Positions 9,406-16,342 of a DNA stretch of 64,000 bases are shown here, piece by piece (position 1 is the first letter of the stretch; each line of letters starts with the position of its first letter). The notes under the pieces are model-generated. The model made no database searches. It had not been told where the DNA came from and saw only the letters and a list, made by a program, of their open reading frames with translations. A program made the translations under genes and the position numbers. The DNA is from CADEED01 sp036274075 (GTDB lineage: Bacteria > Pseudomonadota > Gammaproteobacteria > Steroidobacterales > Steroidobacteraceae): positions 18,311 through 82,310 of the forward strand of contig DASUGK010000030.1 of the NCBI GenBank assembly GCA_036274075.1, given 5' to 3'.

Positions 9406-10496
9406 GGCGCGCCCCCGGTTTTCTCCAGCAGTTTCACCAGTTGTTCCTTCCACAAGGCCGCGAAGGTATGCGAGCCATGGCCGCGTGTCTCCGGGCCGTA
9501 GGGGATGACGATGGCCTCGCCGTGCTTCACGCGCTTGATCTCGCGCTCGAGGATGCCGAGCTCCGGCGGGTTGATGAGATCGTCGGCGGAGTTGATGGCC
9601 AGCAGCGGCGCGCGGATCTTCTCCAGGCCCGGACCCGGGTCGTAATCCTGCGAGGCGCTGACCTGGTAGAGCAGGTCGTTCGCGTCCTGGTTCTTCACGG
9701 CATTGGCGAGGTATTCGTCGAGTACCTGGTCCGACTGCGCCAGCGTCTGCATGGTTTCCTGCCGCAGCACGGGGTTGCTGCCCATGAAGAAGATGAGCGA
9801 GGCGGCCGTGCGCAGCGACGGTGGCTGCGTGGTGTAATTGCCGCCCTGCCATGCCGGATCGTTGCGGATGGCGTCGATGACGGTCTTGCGCCACACTCGA
9901 TTGCGGCCCGAGATCTGCGTCGGCAGGCTGGCGAGCGGCAGCAGCGCATCCATGAAATCCGGGTAACGCTCGCCCCACACCCAGGTGTGCATGCCGCCCA
10001 TCGACGTGCCCATGACCAGCCGCAGGTGGTTCACCTTCAGGCCCTCGGTGAGCAGCCGGTACTGCGCATCCACCATGTCGTTGTAGCCGTAGCGCGGGAA
10101 TTTGGCGCGCAGGCCGTCGCTGGGCTTCGACGACTTGCCGTGGCCGATGCCGTCGCTCATCACGATGAAGTACTTGCTCGCATCGAGCGGCTGCCCGGCG
10201 CCGAACAACTCACCGGCGAATTGTTCGCGGATGAATTGCACGCCGCTGCCGCCCGTGCCGTGGCCGATGAGCACGGCATTGCGCACGATGCCCTTCGAAT
10301 CCTGCTGCGGCTTGCCGAGAGTGCGGTAATGAATGCGCAGCTCGGGCAGCGTCTCGCCACTTCCGAAGCGGAAGTCCTTCGCGATGAAGTCGCCTTCAAC
10401 GGGAGCGGGGTAGTCGGCCCCGCACGCGGCGGCGGCCAGCAATAGCGCAAACGCGCAGAACTGCGCGCGGGTATTCTGGAACGGGAAATGGGGCAT
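9402..10496 (-). CDS. Alpha/beta hydrolase of the homoserine O-acetyltransferase (MetX) fold, lipoprotein
   Basis: A 364-residue alpha/beta-hydrolase. The nucleophile elbow MGTSMGGMHTW (Ser), the oxyanion region GHGTGGSG and the late histidine in GHGSHTFAALW follow the MetX family. However, the N-terminus AFALLLAAAACGADYP is a lipoprotein signal with Cys at about residue 26, so the protein is probably anchored in the periplasm rather than acting in cytoplasmic methionine synthesis. A secreted esterase or acylase is more likely. I chose ATG 10496 over 10532 because it starts the signal peptide directly. It overlaps the pirin gene by 4 nt. Confidence 0.82.
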
Positions 10497-10552
10497 GGCG
10501 TGGTCCGGGATGAAGCTCGGGTAGGCGAGCATACATCCCGGCCACGCCGGGA

Positions 10553-10972
10553 TCAGGGAACGGTGCGGTTCAGTTCGGCAGGGGTGTCGGACTCGGCCGG
10601 GATTCCCTCACGCAGATCGCGCCGCACCCGGGCCAGCACGGCGTCCACGTCCCTCGGGTCGAAGTCCACGTGATACTTCTTGCGCACCCCGAGCTCGGAC
10701 AGCGTGTAGTGCAGGGCGGGGTCCACGCCGTGGCGTTTCAGGCAGTTCTTCACGCACTGAAGCTCGCAGCCATCCAGCGCGATGATGGGCCGGTCCGAGG
10801 TGGCGGTCCGCACCAGCGAAGTCACGTCGCCACCCACGCCCGCGATGCAGGACATCTCGGCGAGTTGCATGCGATCCATGCGCACCGCCACGTGGTTCGC
10901 GAGCTGCGCCGCGCTGGAACATCCCGAGCAGGAGTAGACCAGGGGCAGGGCATTGTAGGCGCTGTGTTTCAC
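10553..10972 (-). CDS. DGC-domain putative zinc-binding protein
   Basis: A 139-residue protein matching the DGC domain. PLVYSCSGCSSAAQLAN supplies a CSGC motif, SCIAGVGGD a third cysteine, and ALDGCELQCVKNCL the Asp-Gly-Cys triad that names the family, followed by two more cysteines. Such proteins are presumed to bind zinc or another metal; the biochemical role is not established. The only reasonable start is a GTG at 10972 with no ribosome site, directly after the T-tract of a terminator. It lies near the FNR-type regulator, and members often sit near redox or sulfur genes. Confidence 0.8.
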   Translation of the reverse strand: MKHSAYNALPLVYSCSGCSSAAQLANHVAVRMDRMQLAEMSCIAGVGGDVTSLVRTATSDRPIIALDGCELQCVKNCLKRHGVDPALHYTLSELGVRKKYHVDFDPRDVDAVLARVRRDLREGIPAESDTPAELNRTVP

Positions 10973-10975
10973 GGC

Positions 10976-11012
10976 AAAAAAAAGGGCACGTGGTTCCCGG
11001 ACCAGCGTGCCC
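10976..11012 (-). terminator. Intrinsic terminator for the 11024-11365 gene
   Basis: On the minus strand GGGCACG/CGTGCCC plus an inner TGGT/ACCA (11-bp stem, one bulged base, six-base loop, 10984-11012) is followed at once by eight T residues (10983-10976). It lies 11 nt past the stop of the small secreted-protein gene and 3 nt before the GTG of the DGC gene. Confidence 0.85.
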
Positions 11013-11023
11013 GTGCGGGGGAT

Positions 11024-11365
11024 CTATTTCGGCGCCGTGACCTGGGCGATGCCGGGCGCGTTGCTGTATTCGGCGTCGAGCGCCAGCACCTGGCCACCGG
11101 GGCTCGCCACGCAGCGAGCGCTGACGATTTCGTCGCGCGACACGCGCGCGCTCAGGTCGATGGTGTATCGCTTCGCGTATACGCCCAGGAGATTCGGCGA
11201 GTGCGGCAGCTTGCGCACCTTCACCTGGCGGTCTTTTGGCAGGTAGGTGTCGACGAAAGCCTGGATGCAGGCATCGGCAGCGCGCGTCGATCCATCGGCC
11301 TGCGCGGCGAACGGCATTGCGCCGAGCGCCAACAATCCAGTGATCAACAAGCGGCGAAATCTCAT
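11024..11365 (-). CDS. Small secreted hypothetical protein (113 aa)
   Basis: MRFRRLLITGLLALGAMPFA followed by AQA-DG is a clear Sec signal peptide with cleavage near residue 23, so I start at ATG 11365 rather than at the longer 11416 reading. The mature part of about 90 residues has two cysteines (ADACIQ and SARCVA) that could form a disulfide and carries a TIDLSARVSRDEIVSARC segment, but I recognise no family. It is divergent from the FNR-type regulator, with two FNR-like half-conserved sites in between, and it has its own intrinsic terminator, so it is probably monocistronic. Confidence 0.7.
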   Translation of the reverse strand: MRFRRLLITGLLALGAMPFAAQADGSTRAADACIQAFVDTYLPKDRQVKVRKLPHSPNLLGVYAKRYTIDLSARVSRDEIVSARCVASPGGQVLALDAEYSNAPGIAQVTAPK

Positions 11366-11427
11366 GGGCTGCTCCCGGTATTGTGTTTGCCTTGGGAGCA
11401 GTATCGGCCGCGGCATCCGCTGAACGC

Positions 11428-11441
11428 GTGATCCTGGTCAA
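11428..11441. promoter_or_regulatory. Candidate FNR/Anr-type site
   Basis: GTGAT-CCTG-GTCAA matches the FNR consensus TTGAT-N4-ATCAA at 8 of 10 specified bases. It is 63 nt upstream of the divergent secreted-protein gene and 80 nt upstream of the FNR-type gene. It is a pattern match only. Confidence 0.4.
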
Positions 11442-11474
11442 TTCCGGCGGCGAAAAGCCCGATCCCGCATTCAC

Positions 11475-11488
11475 CTGACCTGGATCAA
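11475..11488. promoter_or_regulatory. Second candidate FNR/Anr-type site
   Basis: CTGAC-CTGG-ATCAA has a perfect right half-site and a degenerate left one. It lies 33 nt upstream of the FNR-type gene, a position suited to autoregulation. Confidence 0.4.
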
Positions 11489-11521
11489 TTTCGACGGAAA
11501 GCGGGCGTTGTATATGAGGGC

Positions 11522-12223
11522 ATGCGCCATCGCGACCGCAGAACCCAATGCCATTCCGTCGGCCCGGTGGGCTGCATCAGCTGCGACCTGCATGACATAT
11601 GCAGGCTGGGCGGGCTGATCGCCTTCGACACCGGCCGCAGCCGGCAGTCGACCGGCGCGCTGCGCACCGTGCCCTGCGGTACGCACTTGTACCGGGCCGG
11701 TGATCCGGCGCAGATGCTCTACGCCGTGCGGCAGGGCATGCTGAAAACCGTGCACGTGAGCCCGGAGGGCGACGAGCAGGTCCTGGCGCTCAACATTCCG
11801 GGCGAAGTGCTGGGCCTCGAGGCCTTCAGCACCGGCGTGTATGCAGCCGACGTGATCGCGTTGCAGCCGGTGGTGTGTTGCGAGTTGCCGCTGCGAGTGG
11901 TTCGGGAGCAGGGCGTGCGCGCCAACGAATTCGACACCGCGCTGGTGCAACTGCTGAGCCGCGCGGCCGTGCCGAAGCCCAGCCCGGCGCGCGGCGCCAT
12001 CCGCGACCGCGTCACTCGATTCCTGCTCGACCTGGGATCGCGCCTGGGCAGCCGCGGCCTCGAGGGCCGCGAGTTCGCACTCGGCCTCAGCCGCGAGGAG
12101 ATCGCGGACCTGCTCGACACCCGCGTCGAGACCGTGAGCCGCGTCCTGCAGAAAATGAAGCGCGAGCAGGCCATCGACGTGCGCGGCGGCCGGGTGAGAC
12201 TGCGGGAGTTGCCGTCCGCGTGA
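11522..12223 (+). CDS. FNR-type Crp-family oxygen-sensing regulator
   Basis: A 233-residue Crp/Fnr protein. The N-terminus has Cys18-x2-Cys21-x5-Cys27, the exact spacing of E. coli FNR Cys20/23/29. Cys120 in VVCCELPL aligns with FNR Cys122, so all four [4Fe-4S] ligands are present and an oxygen-labile cluster is expected. A cyclic-nucleotide-like barrel follows, then a helix-turn-helix LSREEIADLLDTRVETVSRV with the ExxSR recognition pattern of FNR. It should switch gene expression when oxygen falls. FNR-like sites upstream suggest autoregulation. An ankyrin protein gene starts 13 nt downstream. Confidence 0.88.
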   Translation: MRHRDRRTQCHSVGPVGCISCDLHDICRLGGLIAFDTGRSRQSTGALRTVPCGTHLYRAGDPAQMLYAVRQGMLKTVHVSPEGDEQVLALNIPGEVLGLEAFSTGVYAADVIALQPVVCCELPLRVVREQGVRANEFDTALVQLLSRAAVPKPSPARGAIRDRVTRFLLDLGSRLGSRGLEGREFALGLSREEIADLLDTRVETVSRVLQKMKREQAIDVRGGRVRLRELPSA

Positions 12224-12236
12224 TAGTTTTGGCGCC

Positions 12237-13289
12237 ATGGCCAAGACAAAGAAGAAGATGCTGCCGAAAGACTTCGAGGCGCTGCTCGCCGCCGGCAACC
12301 TCGACGCATTGAAGTCCGTCTTCGACACGCACGACGTCAATGCACGCGGTGGCGTTTTCAAACAGACCGCGCTGGCATTCGATCAATGCCCCGATGAGCT
12401 GGCGCGCTGGCTGCATGCAAACGGGGCGGACCTGGAGGCCGGGGACAACTACGGGGATACGCCGCTCATTTCACGCGCGGGAAATTGGCGCGCAAGTGTC
12501 GATGTGCTGCTCGAGCTGGGCGCCAATGTGAATGCCGGCGAAAATGGGCGCGGCACGGCGCTGCATTCGGCGGCGCGGTCCTGTAATCCCGGCGTTGCCG
12601 AAAAATTGATACGACACGGAGCAAACATCGAGGCGCTCAACGCCTATGGCAAGACGCCGCTGGCGTACCTGCTCCAGAACTGCAGCAACACCAACCTGGA
12701 GCGTGCCGTGCAGGTGGCCAGGATATTGCTCGACGCCGGAGCCCGGCAGACACCCGAGATGAAGGCACAGGTCACGCGCATCGGCACGGAATTCGAGTTC
12801 CATCGCGCCAACTTCAACCCGGAACTCGTGGACGAAACCAGCGCCGCGCTCGGCGAGATGTACGCATTGTTCGACGTGCCACCAGTTCCGCGCCGCATCC
12901 GCCACGATGGAAAGTCGCCCATCGTTGCGCGCAGCGAGCGCTGGGAAGACAGGCACCAGGAATTGTGGGAGCTGCTGGTGCCTTCGAGCGGCGCGGCCGA
13001 CACGGTCCAGGGCGAAGTCGTGCGCATCACCGGCCGGATCGCGAACGAGATCGATGGCAACGGCGGCGTGAACTGGGATGCCGCGTTCCGCAAGATGGCC
13101 GACGCCTTCCTGGAACACGTGGCCTCGGGCGTTTCGTTACCCGCGGAAACACTGGCCGAGGCGCGCGACATCGTCGTGGCGATCAGGCGCAACGAAGACG
13201 GGCCGAGGCGGCTGTGCGAGCTGGCCGTGAAATGGGTGGAGTCGAATCCCGGGCCGATGAAACTGCCGAAGCCGGACTACAACCGGTAG
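12237..13289 (+). CDS. Ankyrin-repeat protein
   Basis: A 350-residue soluble protein with no signal peptide. Residues about 15-165 contain four or five ankyrin units (GGVFKQTALAFDQCPDELAR, DNYGDTPLISRAGNWRASVD, GRGTALHSAARSCNPGVAEK, NAYGKTPLAYLLQNC). The second half is helical and unrecognised; it contains RWEDRHQELWELLVPSSGAA. Ankyrin repeats mediate protein-protein contacts, but no partner is evident. The ATG is only 13 nt after the FNR-type gene, with a poor ribosome site, so it may be read through from that promoter. Confidence 0.8.
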   Translation: MAKTKKKMLPKDFEALLAAGNLDALKSVFDTHDVNARGGVFKQTALAFDQCPDELARWLHANGADLEAGDNYGDTPLISRAGNWRASVDVLLELGANVNAGENGRGTALHSAARSCNPGVAEKLIRHGANIEALNAYGKTPLAYLLQNCSNTNLERAVQVARILLDAGARQTPEMKAQVTRIGTEFEFHRANFNPELVDETSAALGEMYALFDVPPVPRRIRHDGKSPIVARSERWEDRHQELWELLVPSSGAADTVQGEVVRITGRIANEIDGNGGVNWDAAFRKMADAFLEHVASGVSLPAETLAEARDIVVAIRRNEDGPRRLCELAVKWVESNPGPMKLPKPDYNR

Positions 13290-13393
13290 TCCTCCCGAAG
13301 CCCGGCACAACTTCCCGGACCAGGGTGTGCAGAAGTTTGTTAGGGCTGTTGTTTCCGCTAACATCCGGGAAAATTAATTCGAGGGGGTTCCCC

Positions 13394-14830
13394 ATGTCCA
13401 CACGCCACGCGGGTTTCGTCATCGTCGCGCTTTGCGCGTTGCCATGGATTTCGCTGGCGGCTTCGCCGAGCAGCGCCAAGCGCGCGGCCGTGGCCTCGGT
13501 CGCCGCGCATTCGGGCGATCTCATTTCGCTCTCGGACAAGATCTGGGAATACGCCGAGACCGCGCTGCGCGAGCACAAGTCTTCCAGGCTGCTCGCCGAC
13601 TATGCCGAGCAGCAGGGGTTCACCGTGACGCGGGGTGTGGCCGGCATGCCCACGGCATTCGTGGCGCGCTACGGGAGCGGCAAGCCGGTCATCGGCATCA
13701 TGGGCGAATACGACGCCTTGCCGGGCGTGTCACAGAAGGCCAGCGCCGAGAAAAGCCCGCTGGTCGAGGGAGCGGCCGGTCATGCCTGCGGGCACAACCT
13801 GTTCGGCGCCGGCAGCCTCGGCGCGGCGCTGGCCATCAAGGAACTGATCGCGGCCGGCAAGCTCAAGGGCACGATCATCTTCTATGGCACGCCGGCCGAG
13901 GAGGCCGTGGGCGGCAAGACCTACATGGCGCGCGACGGCGTGTTCAACGAGGTGGACGTGATGTTCGCCTGGCACCCGGGCGATGAATCCGCAGCGGACG
14001 CCGTGACCAGCCAGGCCCTGGTCGACGTGATGGTCGAATTCAGTGGCGAGGCCGCGCACGCGGCGGCCGATCCCTGGAACGGCCGCAGCGCGCTGGACGG
14101 CGCGCTGGCGTTCGCGCAGGGCGTCGAGCTGATGCGCGAGCACATGAAACTGAGTTCGCGCGTGCACTACGTCATCACCAAGGGCGGCGACGTGCCCAAC
14201 ATCGTGCCCGAGCACGCCGCGGTCTGGATCTGGGCGCGCGACGAGAAACGCACCGAGGTCGAGGCGCTGCTGGCGCGCATCCGCAAGATCGCCGAGGGCG
14301 CCGCGCTCATGACCGGCACGAAATCAGAGGTGCGGGTACAAGGCGGCGACTGGGAGTTGCTGGTGAACGAGGCGGGCGCCCGCTTGCTCGACGGCAATTT
14401 GCGCTGGCTCGGCACGCCGCAGTACACGCCCGAGGAAATCGCGTTCGCCAAGAGCATCCAGCGCGCCACGAACGTGCCCGAGCTGGGTCTCGAGCGAAAG
14501 ATCGTGCCCGCGAAGGAACAGAAGGTGCAAGGTGGTTCCACCGACGTGGGTGACGTGAGCTGGGTGGTGCCCACCTTGCACCTCACGGTGGTGACCGCAC
14601 CCAAGGACGCTCCCTGGCATGCCTGGCCCGTGGTGGCCACCGCCGGCATGTCGATCGGCCACAAGGGCATGATCACCGCGTCGCAGACGCTGGCGGCGTC
14701 CATGGTGGATCTCTACGAGAATCCGCAGCTGCTGCGCGAGATTCGCGCCGAGTTCGAGAAGAAGCGCGGCGACGTGCAGTACAAGGCCTGGCTGCCCGAC
14801 GGGCCGCCGCCGCTGCCGAAAGAGGATTGA
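13394..14830 (+). CDS. Secreted M20-family amidohydrolase (AbgB-like)
   Basis: A 478-residue M20/M28-fold metallopeptidase. MSTRHAGFVIVALCALPWI is a Sec signal peptide with cleavage near SLAA-SP, so the enzyme is periplasmic, unlike E. coli AbgB. EYDALPG, AGHACGHNLFG (metal ligands) and YGTPAEEAVGGK (catalytic and metal glutamates) are present, followed by a lid dimerisation domain (VMVEFSGEAAHAAADPWNGR) and a late GGSTDVGDVSW and HAWPVV. It probably cleaves an acyl-amino acid or aminobenzoyl-glutamate-type amide. An in-frame extension to 12965 lies inside the ankyrin gene and is spurious. It converges with the aldehyde dehydrogenase. Confidence 0.88.
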   Translation: MSTRHAGFVIVALCALPWISLAASPSSAKRAAVASVAAHSGDLISLSDKIWEYAETALREHKSSRLLADYAEQQGFTVTRGVAGMPTAFVARYGSGKPVIGIMGEYDALPGVSQKASAEKSPLVEGAAGHACGHNLFGAGSLGAALAIKELIAAGKLKGTIIFYGTPAEEAVGGKTYMARDGVFNEVDVMFAWHPGDESAADAVTSQALVDVMVEFSGEAAHAAADPWNGRSALDGALAFAQGVELMREHMKLSSRVHYVITKGGDVPNIVPEHAAVWIWARDEKRTEVEALLARIRKIAEGAALMTGTKSEVRVQGGDWELLVNEAGARLLDGNLRWLGTPQYTPEEIAFAKSIQRATNVPELGLERKIVPAKEQKVQGGSTDVGDVSWVVPTLHLTVVTAPKDAPWHAWPVVATAGMSIGHKGMITASQTLAASMVDLYENPQLLREIRAEFEKKRGDVQYKAWLPDGPPPLPKED

Positions 14831-14866
14831 CGGCAGCGGCCGCGCCAGCGCGCCGCCGCCGGACGC

Positions 14867-16267
14867 TCAGGTGCCGTACTTGATCAGCAGTTCGCTGAGG
14901 CGGCGCTTCCTGTCGTCGTAGGGCGGGAACAGCAGCTTGAGCGCCGACAGACGCCCGGCCACCATCACCGCGCGCTCGTGCGAGAACGCCTTGAAGCCGA
15001 AGAAGCCGTGCGCGTTGCCGAGGCCGGAGTTGTTGATGCCGCCGAAGGGCAGGTTGTGCTGGGCGAACTGCTGCAGGCAGAGATTCACGCACAGGCTGCC
15101 GGAGCTGGTGCGGGCTTCCAGTGCGTCGACGGTGCGCGAGTCCTTCGTCCAGGTGTACAGCGCCAGCGGCTTCGGCGCCGCGTTGATGCCGGCGATCACC
15201 GAGTCGATAGAGTCGTAGGTGAGGATGGGCAGCACGGGGCCGAAGATTTCCTCGCGCAGGATCTGCGCGTTCGCGGGCACGTTGCGCAGCAGCGTCGGCG
15301 CGACGTAGCGCGATTCGGCGTCCGCGGTGCCGCCGCAGGCCAGCTGGCCGCCGGATTTCACCGCATCGTCGATGAGCGCGGCGACGCGCTCGGCATGCCG
15401 GCGATGGATCATGCGAGGGAAGTCGGGGCTGCCGCGCACCAGCGCATCGGTGGCGCCGTAACGCTGCGCAATCGTGTTGCGGCAGAGATCGACGAACCGG
15501 TCGGCCACGTCGCGATGCACGTAGACGTAGTCGGGCGCGATGCAGGTCTGGCCGGCGTTCACCATCTTGCCCCAGATGATGTGTTCCGCGGCTGCGCGCA
15601 GGTCGGCGCTGGCATCCACGACGACGGGCGACTTGCCGCCCAGCTCGAGCGTCACCGAGGCGAGGTTGACGGCCGCGGCCGCCATGACCTTCCGGCCCAC
15701 GGCGGGCGAGCCGGTGAAAAAGATGTGATCGAAAGGACGCGCGAGCAGGTCGGTGGCGACGTCCGCCGCGCCTTCCACCATCGCCACTTCGTCCTGCGGG
15801 AAAACCGCGCCGATGATGTCGCCCACGACGCGATTGGTGTGCGGCGTGAACTCGGAGGGCTTGAGGATGGCCGTGTTGCCCGCGCCTACCGCGGAGACCA
15901 GCGGCCCCAGCGAAAGGCTCAGGGGATAGTTCCACGGGCTGATGATGAGACAGCGGCCCTTGGGCTGGTACATCACGCGCGAGTGGGTGCCGAGTGTCGC
16001 GAGCGTCGCGCCGACGGGATGCGGCCGCATCCAGCGCTTGAGGTGCGACATCGTGTGCTTGATCTCCCCGACCAGCGGCAGCAGCTCGGTGAGATTGGTT
16101 TCCGTGGGATGTTTGGCCAGGTCCTTCCGGCAGGCATCGAGGATGGCTTCGCTGCGCTCGAGGATGGCGGCCAGCAGCTTGCGCAGCTTGGCGCGCCTTT
16201 CGGTGGCAGTCGTCTGCCGCAGCTTCAGCGCCGTTGCGGCCTGGGACTCGAACAAGCCATCGAACAT
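14867..16267 (-). CDS. Aldehyde dehydrogenase, coniferyl-aldehyde-dehydrogenase type
   Basis: A 466-residue class-3-like NAD(P)-dependent aldehyde dehydrogenase. It has the cofactor-site SPWNYPLSLSLGPL, TGSPAVGRKV, the general base in TLELGGKSPV, the catalytic cysteine in NAGQTCIAPDYV, and EEIFGPVLPI. The short N-terminus and PDYV after the cysteine are typical of CalB-like enzymes, which oxidise aromatic or long-chain aldehydes to acids. ATG 16267 has a GGAG site seven bases upstream; a TTG four codons earlier lies in that site. The gene starts just after the terminator of the TonB/cytochrome operon, so it is probably expressed by read-through or separately. Confidence 0.88.
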   Translation of the reverse strand: MFDGLFESQAATALKLRQTTATERRAKLRKLLAAILERSEAILDACRKDLAKHPTETNLTELLPLVGEIKHTMSHLKRWMRPHPVGATLATLGTHSRVMYQPKGRCLIISPWNYPLSLSLGPLVSAVGAGNTAILKPSEFTPHTNRVVGDIIGAVFPQDEVAMVEGAADVATDLLARPFDHIFFTGSPAVGRKVMAAAAVNLASVTLELGGKSPVVVDASADLRAAAEHIIWGKMVNAGQTCIAPDYVYVHRDVADRFVDLCRNTIAQRYGATDALVRGSPDFPRMIHRRHAERVAALIDDAVKSGGQLACGGTADAESRYVAPTLLRNVPANAQILREEIFGPVLPILTYDSIDSVIAGINAAPKPLALYTWTKDSRTVDALEARTSSGSLCVNLCLQQFAQHNLPFGGINNSGLGNAHGFFGFKAFSHERAVMVAGRLSALKLLFPPYDDRKRRLSELLIKYGT

Positions 16268-16277
16268 TTCAGTCTCC

Positions 16278-16314
16278 AAAAAAAACCCGGCGCGCCCCGG
16301 AGGCGGGCACGCCG
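16278..16314 (-). terminator. Intrinsic terminator between TonB receptor and aldehyde dehydrogenase
   Basis: In the minus-strand transcript CGGCGUGCCC pairs with GGGCGCGCCG (10 bp including one U-G, seven-base loop, 16288-16314), followed by GG and a run of eight T residues (16285-16278). The ribosome site of the aldehyde dehydrogenase touches the T-run. Confidence 0.85.
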
Positions 16315-16342
16315 AGCATATTGCCGTCTCAGGTCCGGGTCA

